From Turritopsis dohrnii (lineage: Eukaryota; Cnidaria; Hydrozoa; Anthoathecata; Oceaniidae), in NCBI GenBank assembly GCA_027922465.2, contig BQMF02000177.1:434001-498000 (forward strand): 64,000 nucleotides of DNA. The letters are read 5' to 3'. Of this stretch, positions 45,449-58,900 are shown in pieces. A program made the position numbers and the translations under genes. Position 1 is the first letter of the stretch. Every line of letters starts with the position of its first letter. The notes under the pieces were generated by a model, which saw only the letters and a program-made list of their open reading frames with translations, had not been told where the DNA came from and did no database searches.

Positions 45449-46962
45449 AATGGAGTCTGAACAAGAACCACTGACTTCAAATGAAAATGAAAACACTGAA
45501 GTACCAAGAGATGTTCGTGAGAAGTCCTGTGAATTGGTGGATAAGGAACTTCTAATAGAACTTGTGAGAAAGCAACCCAATAGCTGGAATATGAAATCGC
45601 CTCATTACAAGGACATATTTTAAAAGAAAGTTGCCTGGAATTTTATAGCTGAAGCTATGGGCACCAAAGATCAAAGTAGGTTTTCGATTTTTTGATGTTT
45701 ATTTTAATCAATTTCATATAGATACAGATATAGATATAAATGCATTTTGAATGTTTGCACATAGCTATCAAGTAATTTACAATCTTTAAGTAGATTAATA
45801 TACAAGCATAAGTGTGTAAACAAAAGATCATTAATCATTACCAAATAGACATAGCTGTAGACAAGATGGTGAAGTAAATATCTCAAATACAGAATTAATA
45901 ATTACAATGTGACAATTGTTGTTATGCATTTCCACCATGGCCAAATTTGAGATTTATTTCTTTTCTAATCAAATAAACAAAAGAAATTCGACTTATCATT
46001 ATCTTTATGAATCAATAATTTCAGGTTGTTTTATTTATATGCAATATACACCAAAAAACGTTTTCATAAACGATGTGTTGCAATGAAAAGTTTTTATACT
46101 GATGTGATGAAGAAGAAGTTTGGTATGATAAAAATTATATTTGCCCATGTATACATACTTATAAATATCACTTGACAAAGATTTTTAACAAATCAAAATA
46201 TCGTGAAAATTCTGTGTGTTTTTTTCGAATTTTATTAATTACAACACATGTTTTACTGACTCTGTACGTTTTAATACTTATAAATATATATGTATATATG
46301 CTGAAATATATATACTGAAAAACTGAAAAAAACGAAATTAAATTCAACACTTGATTGAGTGAAAATGACTAGTTATTACTGTTTCTTTTGTTTTTAGTTC
46401 CAGACACGATTACAAAAATCTTCGACATACTTTTGCAAGATGTAAATCAAGAAAGGATGCAAAAATAAAGAGTGGATCAAAAGCCTCAAGATTACCAACA
46501 CGTAATTTCTTTGAGGAATTCTCATTTTTAAATAATACTGGTGATTCTGCTTTGAGGGAGCATGTTACGAGTAACATTCCTGAGGGCATGCATGTGGAAC
46601 CTGAAGAATCAATTGTTAGGGAATATGTTGACGAAGTTAATGATGAAAGCATTGAGTTTGATAAAAGTATTTTAGATGCTGCATCATCCAAGAAACTTCA
46701 ATCTCCTCGTGGCCCATTTGAATCCAGGAGAAGAAAGCAAATGACTTGAGTGTAGTTGACAAACAATTACTGAACGAACTTTCCAATGTTAATAAAAAAA
46801 TTTTTATGAAAAAGAAAACTTGGAACCTGAGGATTCTGATTCACACTTTTGAAAAAGTTTGATTGTAATGATGAGAGGTTTATCAAGTGAACAAAGTATG
46901 TTGGTCAGGGCTAAAATAAACGAAGTTTTACTTGATATCAAATTTGGAAACTGACAGCAAAT
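45449..46962 (+). pseudogene. Harbinger Myb/SANT (MADF-like) accessory protein
   Basis: In PIF/Harbinger the Myb-like protein binds the transposon ends and brings the transposase to the nucleus. Exon 1 from 45449 has LVDKELLIELVRKQPNSW and KKVAWNFIAEAMGTK, with TAA between them (after HYKDIF). Exon 2 starts after TTTTTAG at 46399: YKNLRHTFARCKSRKDAKIK and RNFFEEFSFLNN complete the domain. An acidic middle follows. Two frame changes later, a C-terminal BESS-like motif (GLSSEQSMLVRAKINEVLL), containing an in-frame TGA just before it, ends at 46962. At least two stops and two frameshifts. Confidence 0.75.
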
Positions 46963-47725
46963 AGCAAAACAGCTTCTGTTTACTTTGGATTATGGGTTCC
47001 ATGAACAGTTATAGCCATTTTAATCTTTCAGTTGTTTCAATTTTTTTTCTATATCGTATCGTGAAAGGATTTAATATGAGTATTTTTTATTTGTTTCAGA
47101 TCTTCCGAGTAAAACGATGTTTATGATGTGCACTGTTGATAATAAAAAATGCTTTATCTGGAATACAGAGTTTTTAATTAAAAGGGCGAGGAGTACTTTT
47201 TCCGTAAACATGTGTTGATGTTATATTTCTTAATCGCGGGGGACCATTCCACTGCATCTCGAATCAAACAAGGCGTTTTTCGGAAGATATCTCGAGAACT
47301 ACAAATCAAAACCCGTAAAATTATTTTACACGGAATGCAATTTACCTTAGAGAGTGAAAAAAACGCATGCAGAGCGCGTATTTCTTATTTTTGATGGGTT
47401 TCAGATCCTTTTTTTTGTTCTGCGCTCCAGTGTTGATTGCAAACTTAGAAAATGTTTTATTTAGGTTGTGTTTGTTTAAGTGGGTCTTTAAAATCAGGGG
47501 AACAATCGCATTGTCTCCTAAAATAGACTTGAAGTTATTTGAAAAACATTTCTAAAACCTCTAAGAAAATAACTGGTATTTTTATGGTCTGCGTTATTGA
47601 CGAAGGGGTGACTACAACACTGATGCACTTTCTGTTTGTCATTTTGTAAATTAATTTTCCGACACCATTTTTGAGTTATCATTTTCAGAATTAAAACCCG
47701 TAAAAAAGTTTTACACGGGAACTAG
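46963..47725 (+). mobile_element. Helitron-like element 2, copy 2 (nested in Harbinger)
   Basis: Inverted homologue of 17596-18605. The 3' end is CCCGTAAAA-aag-TTTTACACGGG, a two-base spacer, then CTAG (47722-47725) and T. Homology begins near 46965, just past the Myb stop. An internal repeat of the hairpin is near 47312. Inserted between the two Harbinger genes. Confidence 0.6.
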
Positions 47726-47888
47726 TACATATATATTATGTGTAAGAAATGTATAAAGATTCAATGAAGTTTTAGTATGTCATATTGCCAAGGTATTACA
47801 CCACTTGGAGAGTTAAAGCAGTCACGAAATAAATCTCGAACAGTTTTAGCGTTGGTAGAATTTTTGGACCCTTGTTTGCATATATCAG

Positions 47889-48900
47889 TTAGTGCTTGGT
47901 TTTCGTCTTATGTAGAGCAACACAAGCCTTTGTGATGTTGATAACATTGTTGACATGTGCAATTATGGATCGACGAAATATTCGAAATATGGCATCCAAA
48001 GTTCCGAAAAAGTTCTCGATAACCCTTCTTGCTGGAGACAGCCCGTAGTTAAAAATTGCTTCTCTTGGATTAATTCTTTCTGAATTTTTTGAATATGGAC
48101 GCAACATGTTTGGCTTAAGGGCGAATCTTTCATCGGCAACAAATGTATACGGAAATAAACTAGCCTGTGGTTAACCTGGCAGAATTCTTGGATCAGGAAA
48201 ATCAAGCTGGTTCTCATCAATAGTTGTACCTAGTGCACTTGAACTGTAGACACCACTGTCACTTTTACGACCTGCTTCACCAATATGTACTAAAGTAAAT
48301 TCATAATTCACATTACAAACTGCCATCAAAACAATGCTGAATGTTTTTTATAGTTAAAGAATAGAGATCCACTATTCCCAGATGCTTGTATGTTGACATG
48401 CTTTCCATCAATTGCACCCAGGCAGTTTGGAAAATTCCATAAGTCGTTGAAGTTGTTGGCTATATACACCCATTCTTCCTTTGATCTAGGTGCATGCAGA
48501 TAACCTTCCGCGCTTAAAACATAAGTTGCACATGTTGTTTCACGAATTATGCGACGACCAGTTGTAGGGCTAACCCGGTAACTGGTGGCAATTGCAAATT
48601 GTGCATCGCCGATCTCCAGATAGCGCAAAGTAATAATCAAGCGTTCAGCTGGCGATGTTACAGAACGTCCTGACGCACTTGACTTCATTATCAGAGGAGA
48701 AACCCACCACAGCAGCTTTTCAAAATTTGTGGGATCCGCACGAAAATTTTTGTAAAAATATTGCCTGCCAAAAAGCAACAAATCTTTCACCAATCGTTGA
48801 AATTCTCCATGTTTTTCTCTTTCCGAGAAGATTTTTAGTACGCACATTCTTTTTGTCTTTGTTATAGTTTTTTGTTTTTGTCATGATCATCAAAATGGTT
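47889..48900 (-). pseudogene. PIF/Harbinger DDE transposase
   Basis: It cuts and re-inserts the transposon DNA. On the minus strand: REKHGEFQRLVKDL, then SPAERLIITLRYLEIGDAQF (helix-turn-helix region), FPNCLGAIDGKHVNIQ (first catalytic D) and SGSLFFNYK. After a one-base frameshift near 48350: MAVCNVNYEFTLVHIGEAG then RKSDSGVY (second D region). A TAA follows DPRILPG. Then FALKPNMLRPYSKN and FNYGLSPARRVIENFFG (catalytic E) run to a stop at 47889. The N-terminus also needs a frame change near 48815. The copy is non-functional. Confidence 0.85.
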
Positions 48901-49319
48901 ACTTTTTTATAGTGGAGAAGATTACTCAAGGGCTCCATATTTGCTTAAGTTTTTATATTTATCCCGCTCATTGGTTGTCCGCTTCGTGGAGTTTGTGCGA
49001 CTGGAAATCATGCGAAATTTTTTTGATGAGTGAATTTCGAGCGCCAACCCGCAGAAATTATACGCATGGAAATCGAGCTTTATATTTAAGACCATACAAA
49101 AATTTAAACATGAATTTCTTTGTTGTTTGTGCCAATGGTTGACTGAAATGACTAAAATTAATCTTGTAGTTTGTGCAAATTTGATCGACATTTTTGGGAA
49201 ATTAATGTGAAGTTTCCCGTCAAGTTGAGTATTTAATATTTATTTATTTGTTATTTAGTCAGTTAAAGAAGAAAACATGAAGAACAACAACTTGTAAAAT
49301 AAATCCAACAACATGTACT

Positions 49320-49740
49320 TTAAAATCCTTTTAAGGAAAGATCCGCCAAAAATCAGTGCATTGAATAAAATTTATTGAATGAAAGATTTAGAGCTAAAAC
49401 ATACAAAAATAAAACGCATGGTTGGGAAAATTTAATATTTTAAGTTGTGCTTCAAAAGCCTTGTCGGTCTCTTCACTAAAACGAAACAAAAATAATATGA
49501 AAAATGTTTAAGCACTTCTAGCATACAAACTTCCTATATGACATAGTGTAATATCATAATAAATTAGGAATTAGATACGAAAAACATTCGGTTGCTCACC
49601 TACAGTACCATGAGTTGAAAGGGTAAATAAGCAAAGTCAGGTAATAAGTCTATACCACCATGTAACAGCAACAAGAACAGTTGGAGATGATGATGATTAT
49701 GAACAAAATCGAAAACTGAATTTCACCTATCTTCCAAAAC
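49320..49740 (+). repeat. Dispersed repeat, inverted relative to 32225-32790
   Basis: Homologous over much of its length, including the short poly-Asp frame (49655-49740) in which only four Asp codons are present against about 30 in the other copy. Confidence 0.7.
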
Positions 49741-51419
49741 TGCTATGCCTTCTCGCGCGTTGCTTACAAAACTTTGGGGAACTTAAAGTCAACAAAGTGA
49801 AGTCTATATGCGTTAAACATATGTCTTATTTTACTTCTTCTGGAATCTTTTGCACCGTGTTATTCCCAGAAACAATTAAAAACAATGAAAGGTTTTTGAA
49901 AAAACATCAGATAAGCGGAACATTCGCTAAGTGGAGCCATTTTTTTCGGTCCCTCGAAAGTTCCACTTATCGTGCGGCAACTGTACATAGAAAATAGCCA
50001 GTATATACGGTTTAATCAGAGGATTCAAGTCTCTTACTAGGCGTACAAACCTGAAGTTGTTTTTGGCATGTTACAAAAATGCGAATGTATGTTTCATCGA
50101 CTTTAAGATGTTGTTAGTAAAAGAAAAGGCGAACTTTTAAAAAATTGCATTTATTCAAAGTGAAATACGAAGTTTTTCGTGTCTAGGCACATGATGTTGT
50201 GTTGAGGAGTCTTTTATTGCAGCACCGCGAGTATGCTTTGGACCAATCTAAAACTAAAATAAGTGTAGTCAGAGAAGTATAAGGATGAATTAAGAACAAT
50301 TAGTTGATACATCTTCCCAATGGATCTTTTAAAACACCTTGTTATGGTTATGTCATATCCATGCACGACTTCATTCTATAGATTTCTATTCCTTATAAGA
50401 AATAGAGAGAAATAGAATCAATCAACAATCATAGAGTGAATCAACACTGCCTTGAAGTAGAAAATGGCTTGTACTGCTATCCATAAATTCATGATTCACT
50501 GAACGTTTAAATAATAATGATATTTGATTCAGTAATACAATCTAGTGTTTCCTGAAGGAAACATTTCGCCTACGGTCTATCTTAAGGTCTGAGTCATGAT
50601 GAATAAGATAGGAATTCTTATGAAAATTATAAAAGAAGTCTGCTCAGCAATGAGTGAATGGATAGAAGGATCGGTGTATGATTTTATCATTCAAAAGGTC
50701 AATAAATGTAGAAAAGCAAAGTAATATCGTTAAATTGAGAAATACATTTATCTGTTCAATGTTAGAAAATAATAGATCGTTGATGAATAATAACACTGAA
50801 CCTACCTGGAACGATCGCAAGACATTCCACAGATTTATAAAAAGCATTACTTCGACCCTTGGCACCCTTATAATTCTTTGGTGTTTTACATTATTTCTTT
50901 CGACCGATAAGAAATGTTTATTCATTTCATCTGTCTCTATAAAGTTTTTACAAATTTTCTGCAATGTTTTTTGTTTAGGTTTTTTATTTGTTAAAAGAAC
51001 GATCTTTTATTATTCTCCCAAAATGATTGGGTGATTTTTTTCAATCTTAATTATGATTACTTAAAGGAAATATTCTCGGACTTTCGAAGTTCACAGTTCA
51101 AAAAATATTACTTTGTTTACATTTTAATGTAATCTGATTGGATTGAAATTTGGTCTCATTTTGCATTTGGAAGTATGTGATTGAGAAAAAAAAAATTTAG
51201 AGTTTTCGTGAGAATAACAACATTTCTGCATTCAATACTATTATTTGTCATGTAACATAATGATGTATTTGATTTGGCAATTAGGAAGGAGGGATGGGAG
51301 GAGAAAAACAACACTTTTCTTCACTAGTACAGACACAACTGTTTGTCATGTATTAAACCAAAATAATGTGTTTTTGATATATGTAACTGTAATAGCTGAT
51401 AACAATCACCTTACCTTTT
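49741..51419. other. No gene supported
   Basis: Overlapping frames on both strands at 50644-51034 (106 and 118 codons) show no family resemblance. No RNA gene or paired repeat seen. Confidence 0.4.
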
Positions 51420-51590
51420 CATCCAGAAGAGCACAGGCCCTTGATTGGGTTTGTGTCACTCATGAGAGTGTCAAATACTTCGGAGCCTCCAACCTAAGCC
51501 GTGGCCCCTCCTGGAAAGCAGATGCAGTAGCAACTGAGTGAGGCTAGTCACGTAAAACAATACCAAATAAATAAATTAATAAATAAGCAT
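51420..51590 (+). repeat. Possible SINE with AT-rich tail
   Basis: A GC-richer stretch (cggagcctccaacctaagccg, cut here to cctccaacctaagccg, and tggcccctcctgg) leads into gtcacgtaaaacaataccaa and an (AATA)n tail. The same tail leader occurs at 950-965 in the Helitron. The body is not classified. Confidence 0.4.
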
Positions 51591-52599
51591 GAATCTTCAT
51601 TTCTTCCTCCTTAATCTGTAGTGGTTTCAGATTACAAAGAGCAGCATGATGTTTGTTGTTGTCACTTTCGTTAGTTTCGATATCATCATCAGCGTCATTC
51701 AAGCTGATTTATCCTTATGTGCTTTAATGATTGTATTCATCAATTTCTAGCTGCACCTTTCCTAAAAAGACTGGGGAAAAAAAGAGTTTATTCAAACCAA
51801 CAACCACATTTTTTTTTCTAGTTTTCCCTTCATATGTGGGACAAGATTCAGTTTTCCATTTGTTAATTTTGGAAACAACTATTTACTGCGCAATACAGTA
51901 TTGATAGTACTTAATACCAAACAGGCAAATATTTCTGCATTATAAAACAAGCTTAAGTACGCCTCGACAACAACTCAATTCTTTCTATCCAATATTGATA
52001 GTCTCCAGGTCTCTGACCTCGCGGAAAATATAAATAGTAGAATGCCGTGTCGAGTTGGTGTATATAAGACGTCTTGACAAAGAATATCTAAAATATAATG
52101 AACGGCTTTAACATTATTTTTGATGGATTCTTTGTGACCTACCATCTTCTTGAAACTGATGAAGTAAAACAAGAGGAAATTCTGAAGACACAGACATACA
52201 AAATAGGTAAATTTAATTGTTTCAAAAAAAAAACTTGACATGCATATGAATGATGCCTTTTCCTGAATTTTCGTATTTCCGCGTGTGGTGATCTGATATA
52301 CTAACTAGGTCCAACACGATGTTTAAACTGATATTTAGAGAATTTCACTTTAAGTTTAAAATTTCACATGGAAATTGCAAACTGACTTTTTAAGAAACTT
52401 TTTGGCTTTTTCCCGAATTTTTGTGTAAACACAGTGCCTATGCCTAGTTTTTAAGTTTCACCTGGTTTTAAAGTATACTTTTGTATGCTAAATTAATTAC
52501 ATTACATAGTATTGAAATATCGCTCAATATAAAATGCCAGTAATGAAAGGCTTTCTAAATTTCTCTTAAAATTCACGAAGGTATCTTATGCTACCTGTT
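51591..52599. other. No gene supported
   Basis: The minus frame 51975-52241 has no recognised motif; the rest is AT-rich. Confidence 0.4.
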
Positions 52600-53850
52600 A
52601 CCCACCTTGCCTTACCTATCCATTTCCTGCGTAGAGGCACATAAGGCCTCCACTTTCATGGTCAGCGCAGCAGCGCTAGTTTCAGCCCATGATTTCCATG
52701 CTGTTTCTTTTTTTTTCCCAACAGTGGGTCTAGGTATTCTTTGGTATTCTTTTTCTTCCTTTTCTTTCTGGTGCCCTAGTCATTGCTATGTTTCAGTTGT
52801 TATTGTGGTTTTGCAGCAGTATGTGTCCAATCATCTTCCATCTTCGCAGCTAAACTTCCTCACTCAGTGACTTTATTTTGGCTCTCTCTAGCAGGGCTCT
52901 AGTAGGTCTGTGGTCCTGCCAATATATATGGAGTATTATTCGTGTACATCTTCGTCTTCATCCATTCGGGTTGTTTTACTCTGCATTTCGTCTTCATGTT
53001 TTGTAGAGGAGAGTAATGCTAAGTTATCTGCAAAGTTCAAATTGTCAAGCTGCTTCTATCTAATTCTATTCTCTCATTCTTCAACAGTTCTATTTTATCA
53101 AGTCCATAACAAGTGAGAACAGGAACCTTGACAGCCGTTTTGATGTTGAAATACTCACATAATTTTATCTGGTTCTCTACTGCACATTGGAAGGATTCAT
53201 GAAATAGTTAAACTATTCTCACAATCTTCTTTGTGGATGTCTTTGTATGAGAACAGAGTTCCTGTTATGTCTACTTCATTCATTCACATACTTTGCTCAA
53301 CCTTTCTCCGTTGTTATTCGGTCTTCCGAGTCCATGTTTGGCCATGACCCTGTCGTCATCTTGGTACACATCTTCTTCTTCGCCATTTAAGTCTCCTGTT
53401 ACAATCAGCATGTGATGTTTCTTCATATTATGTAGTACGTCTTGAAGTCCTATGTAGAAAGAACGACCTCTTGCTCTACTGGAATCCAATTCATCCAATT
53501 AATCAGAGTACTCGCTGCCATGTTCGACATCAGTATGCCTACACCTTGTTTGTAGTTGTCATTGCCATTGTCCCTGAGTAAATGATGGTTTATCCTCCTA
53601 CCAGTTTGACTTTTTTCTTATCTTGTGCAGTGTAATTCGGTGATGCTCATGATGTCAATTCTCTCTTAATCATTTCTTTTGCTGCCAGTGTAATTTTTTC
53701 GCTTGCGTATAGTGTTCTTAGATTCCTGATCATCATGGTGTTTTTCTGGTGCAACGGTGGTCTATTAGGTCCAAGAGCGTCCATGGTGTTGTGGTGCCAG
53801 GAGCTACTACAGCGTTCTCTTGATTTTACTGTGTGTGCGCCCTGCTTATG
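52600..53850 (-). pseudogene. RTE-like LINE, heavily decayed and internally deleted
   Basis: The 5' part shows an APE endonuclease of RTE type: MIRNLRTLYASEKI, then after frame changes HMLIVTGDLNGEEEDVY and RVMAKHGLGRPNNNGERL (the MGxHGxGxxNxNG motif). A short piece near 53020 reads LALLSSTKHEDEMQ, the post-YADD segment. The end near 52620-52720 reads AWKSWAETSAAALTMKVEALY, cut here to SWAETSAAALTMKVEALY, a family-like C-terminus. Most of the RT is missing. Plus-strand frames here are shadows. Confidence 0.65.
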
Positions 53851-54860
53851 GTTTCTGTGATAATAATAATAATAATAATTTTTTCCCGAGTTATCAACAC
53901 ACAGTCCAATCCTCAATCTTGAGGGCCAGTGGGATTACTCACCGCTTGGTTTCTACCTATCGACCTGTTTGACATGAGTGACCCTGCCAGGAGTGAAATA
54001 TTCCTACCAACATATCTCTATGGGTACGCTTAAACCACATATCGGGGGATAAGTATCAGTAATATTGTAATGCTTGTAACAACGCTATATTGAAAATACA
54101 ACAAAACATTTCTAGTCAGTGTTACTGAAGAAAGGGGAAGACAAGGAAATATATTTCAAAATAGTTTGGACTTTAGGGCAAAATTGTCTGAGATTATTAA
54201 TACAAAAGATCTTCGTTTGTGTCATATTTGGGCTGTAATGTATTTTAAGCTCTGGATTCGTACATCAAGAATGTCTGTTTACTGTATCCTTTATGATTCA
54301 TATTTCTACATAGCTATGTAAGCTTACTTTGTGTACTTGAAGTATATAATAATTTTAGAAAAAATAAAAAACCCGGATCAAGATCTTCAAATTTGTAAGT
54401 TTTAATGACAAATGAAAGCGTGGTTTTTGTAAAAACACGAAAAATATCTTACAAAAAGGTAATTCAAAATTTTAATAGTCGATAAGCACAAAGTTTAATT
54501 ACATCGAAACAGTTGATTCATTGCTATTACGTCTTTCTTCTTTTTCGCTACAGTTACTTCTCAAAATTTCAGAACTGCCTAGTTCCACAAGCTAGTCTCT
54601 GTACGTTCTCTATTTTGTCATGTCATGTTTGCATTTAGGTTAATTTTCAGCACCTGCTGGTGATCGAGTCATAAAATTCCTCTTATCCAAACATGCCCTT
54701 TTAACAAACATGTCATTAAGGCATTTTAATTATCTTTGTAAAAATTCAACTAAACGAAAGAATATTAAAAGAACAGTTAAATAAATTCCTTCTCTGCTTG
54801 TTTTTAATAAGACTTAATAAGACTAACTATACTGTTTCTGTTAAAAGCATCACTAATGTT
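53851..54860. other. No gene seen
   Basis: A short (TAA)n run at 53862-53878; otherwise AT-rich, with no supported features. Confidence 0.4.
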
Positions 54861-55107
54861 TTAAGCATTTGTTTTCATATTGGGATCTATGGAATTTGGA
54901 TTGCTTGTATCCACAAAGAAAACAGGGGAATTTTCTAAGAACAATTCCATCTCATACGTGACTTTTACTTGCTGGATAGAATTAAAGTGTTCTTTGATAA
55001 CTTCCTCACTAGTTTCTTCTGGAGCATATACGTTTCCTGGCTTGGTGTGGACTGTGGTTGCTGTTGTAATTTGCTTAATAAATTTGCTAATAGCACATTT
55101 TCTACCA
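54861..55107 (-). other. Open frame of unknown product, no start codon
   Basis: An 82-codon open frame ending at TAA (54863-54861). It has protein-like composition: TTVHTKPGNVYAPEETSEEV, FNSIQQVKVTYEMELFLE, SPVFFVDTSNPNSIDPN. There is no in-frame ATG near its start. It may be an exon or transposon remnant on the minus strand; the plus-strand ORFs here are its shadows. I do not recognise the family. Confidence 0.4.
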
Positions 55108-55985
55108 TGTTGAAATCAACATTTTCAGCATATTTGTCATATATACAAACTGATTGGCTTGTATTTTTTTCTTCCCTTCGTAGTTCGAAGTATTTGAACT
55201 GTTAAAAGCGATTACGCGAAACGCTGGAGCGGCTAGTTATTTCGTCACACATCTTCAAAAACAATAAAACTAACGTTTGCGTGAACTTTTGGTCTAGTAA
55301 AAAGCCAGTTAAAGCATTACAAAGAATGATTTAACATAATCTACACAGATCAGGCATGTAAAAATTCTTTTGTCTTCAGTCAAATTAATTTGCTAGTGTT
55401 TTCCAGTTAGACCCCATTTACACTAGCTAAACGTTTGACGTTTGAAGTACTTTTTGTTCGTGTTCTTTTCTCACTTCAGATAAACATTCGAAAGCATTTG
55501 TGTGATAAGTACATTAACTGCTACAGTTTTGCGCCATTAAACTCTTGTTTATTTTGATTTTTCATGGAAGTGACATATCTACCCAAAGTTTGTCAACACA
55601 TATTTATTACGGCAATCAACTGTAATTAGCATCTAAAAAGAGAAAATTGGATGTAAATTAATTCACGTTGCCATGAACATTTTGAAGATTTTCTACCTCA
55701 AGTCGATTCTTTCCAAAGGTAATTTGAGTTTCCTTTTCTTAATTCTTAAACTTTTAATTTCAAAAAGTGTCAATAAACTCATTTTTGAAAATCTTAACTT
55801 ATTCTTTTTGGAATAGTTTATAGCAAAACAGAGAAAAACCGGTTTTAAAATGTATTTTAGAATTTATCCAGAAACAGGACATATAAACCGAACTTTGGAG
55901 ATTTAATGGCACCTAAATTACTTCCTGTCAGTATCGACAGTTTCTAATAATTCAAAATTTTATTTTTGACGGAAGCGTAGCAGAA
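55108..55985. other. Upstream region of gene B
   Basis: No TATA box or ORF that I can support. Confidence 0.4.
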
Positions 55986-58900
55986 ATGCATCACTTTTTG
56001 TTTCTGCAAGTTCTCGGTAAGTATAATTTAGATAGTTACATTCGGAACATTTTTCTAAACACCATAAACAAACAAATCTATTGGTTTCAAGCCTCAAAAA
56101 TCTCTTTATTTTACAAGAATGCAGAACAACAACAAACTACTTTACACCTTGAACAAGCTTTTGAAGATTGCAACTGATAGGTGTTATGTAGATGTTTTTT
56201 GAAAGCGTCTCGAAAACACTTCTTGTTTAGAAATAAGACGAAATGAACTGTTCTCTGATCAAACACAAATCTCACAAGTTTTCATATGGACATATCGATC
56301 TTTCATGCATCTTAATTTCAGGTCTTGGTATTTTATGTATCAATGTATGAATACTTCCTAAAATTTAAATTTTCGCTTCCTATTCTGTCCCTTCCGAAAC
56401 TGTTTTTAATATTAAGTTATTCTGCCTACTGTATATATTTTCTTGAGGATATATTAATCTGTCCGGCTTTCCTAACAAATAAATTAATAATATTAATCCC
56501 AAGGCCTCTTTGAAAATATCCGATTATAATGTGAAAGAGAGTAGAAGTCATGGGAACGAGATTATTCAAATACTTATAACTATGAAAGGGGTTCAGCTTT
56601 CTTCTTTACAAGATCCCTTTTTCATAAAACAGTGCCGTAAATGACGGAATTAGTGCCCGGGGTGCTTATTTAAAATTTCAGCCTTTAGATGGGGCGCTTA
56701 TTAAATCTTCATATCATGACAAGGAAAATGTATTTTTTTCAATATTTTTTTTTTAAATAATGTCCGAAATAACATCAAACTGAACTAAATTTCAATATCT
56801 TCTTCATAGTCAGAATCGACAACAAGGAAATCATGAAAAGCTTGACTGCAAAAAAAAAAAAAAATCCCCGAGAAGAAGCCTTAAAGTCATGGCAAGCATT
56901 CAATTGGAGTTTTAAAAACGGTCGTACACCAATAGCCTCATAAACTATTTCATGGAAAATAAAGAGGAAAACTTTGTTTCAACTTTGGTTGTGGAGCCAA
57001 GAAAACGGGAATTTGGACTAGTTGTTCCGGCGAAATTTTCAGCTTGCACAGGCGATTTGCGGGTGGTGACAATTCTTTCAAGATAGATTTTGGAAGTTAA
57101 GAAAATATATACACACTTTGAACTGTCTTTTGAGGAAACTAAAAATGCTGAAAGACCAGTTTTAAAATGAATGCACGTTTTTTTTATAAGGAACATGTTT
57201 ATAAGCAACACTAGTAAATTTTCTCAAGAAGTTAAGCAACAGTACTACAAGGATCATACATAAATTAGCAACATGAAATTTTGAAATCATGCAGCACTAG
57301 CATACCTACAGCACATTTCTTTAAATTGTGACACTAGATGGTTACACTAGGTTGAAGTACTATGTGCTAGACTTGGTACTTAGATACTTCAGCTTGCACA
57401 AAGATTTTCAAGACTGGAAACACCTATTTTTTCACTTAATACTTAGCAACAAATTAAGCGACATTACTACTAAAAAATGGTCATATTTTAAGCAACATTA
57501 CTAAAGGTCTGACCTTGGTTTATTATTTTTCGCTAGTCTCAAATAAGCGCTCCTACTGATGACTGTACGACGAAATAACCAGCAGGGCCGCTTATTGTAA
57601 AAAATATTCTTTTTTCGGGGCGCTTATTCGGGAAGGGGCGGTGATTCTGCAAGGGCGCTAGTTCCGTCATTTACAGTAGTGCATGGTCATGAAATAGTTT
57701 TTTAATCAAAAGTCAATATTGCATATGAAATATTTGAATTGATATTTAGTTATTATCAGAAACTTGTATTTACTTCCTACTGATAAACAGCTAAATTCTC
57801 TTAAACGAAAGGTGGACAATAAACACATCTATAGCTTACTACCCTATCAGGAGGATTTGTATATTGATCCTACAGAGTCAACGAGCGAGAATCAGAAAGA
57901 TAACGAACCTTTATACGACGACGTCAACAATACTTTGGGAAAATTGATTAAAAATATTTTGCTGAGCATGCACTTTAAAAACCTAGTCTGCCAAAGTTTG
58001 TTTTTATGTTTTAATTTCTGTGGCAATTATAATTTTGCATTTTTGGCCAGCACCTTCAATTTCCAAATACAATCTCTACGATGGAGTACACCGGAGAAAA
58101 GGTCGCAATTTGTCGTAATTTATAATTTGTGGGATAATGACGAAAATTCCATTTTTCTCGAAATAAACTTCCTTGTGGTTACCGTAAATCTTTTAATTTA
58201 GTATGAGTCAAAAAATAATTATTTTTGCAAAAGCATTTTCTAAAATCCTTCCTTTTTTCTCGATTTCAGTTGCATTTTCACTTACAAAAGCAACAGTTTT
58301 TCACGTGTCATTGCATGGGAAAGACAATCAGAAATGTGGAAGCCAAGCTCAACCGTGTCAATCTATTGGATACGCACTATCTGCCAAATTCCAATGCAGT
58401 AGTACAATAATCCTGGATGGTGGTACAACAAAACCTAACGAATACATGATCAAGCGTCCACTACGATTTGGCGTGAGGTCCGTTAATATCACAATAGTAA
58501 AAAATCCGACGAGCAAGTTTCAGCCTATTATAAAAGGCATCAAACACACTGGACATCTTTTAGAAGTTGAAAAAAAAGTCAAACATATGAAAGTTTTTGT
58601 GGAAGGAATAACATTTATGGACATTGGGCTCTTTAAAGAAACTGATCAAAGAGGTATACTTTGCTCTTGTCAAATCGAAATCAAAAATTCCATTTTCGAC
58701 ATAAACGAGACTGAGGTACATTTGATTTTGATCAAAGAGAGGAGCTTACACTATCATTTTGTTTACCGTCGAATTCTGATTGAAAATTCTACCATTGGTC
58801 AAAATATTTCCTGTAATATATCCGGGCCACTAAGAATTCAAATATTTGACACTGCTTTTCACTCTGGCATCTTAGTATACACCATAGAAGACCAAGCCAG

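Larger units (their letters stand above)
45262..49079. mobile_element. PIF/Harbinger transposon (3.8 kb)
   Basis: Termini AGCCCGATTTCCATG and CATGGAAATCGAGCT are inverted repeats, flanked by TTA on both sides (45259-45261 and 49080-49082), the PIF/Harbinger target duplication. It carries the two expected convergent genes: a Myb/SANT-like DNA-binding protein (plus) and a DDE transposase (minus). Both are broken. A Helitron-like insert lies between them. Confidence 0.9.

Noticed and set aside
52607..53116. Plus-strand ORFs as short membrane proteins
   Set aside because: They are antisense to the RTE-like LINE remnant, whose motifs are clear on the minus strand.
58203..58269. ATG at 58203 as the true start of gene B
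   Set aside because: The stretch ends in a strong acceptor (CTCGATTTCAG) and its peptide is less signal-like than the one made by exon 1 at 55986. Kept only as an alternative.
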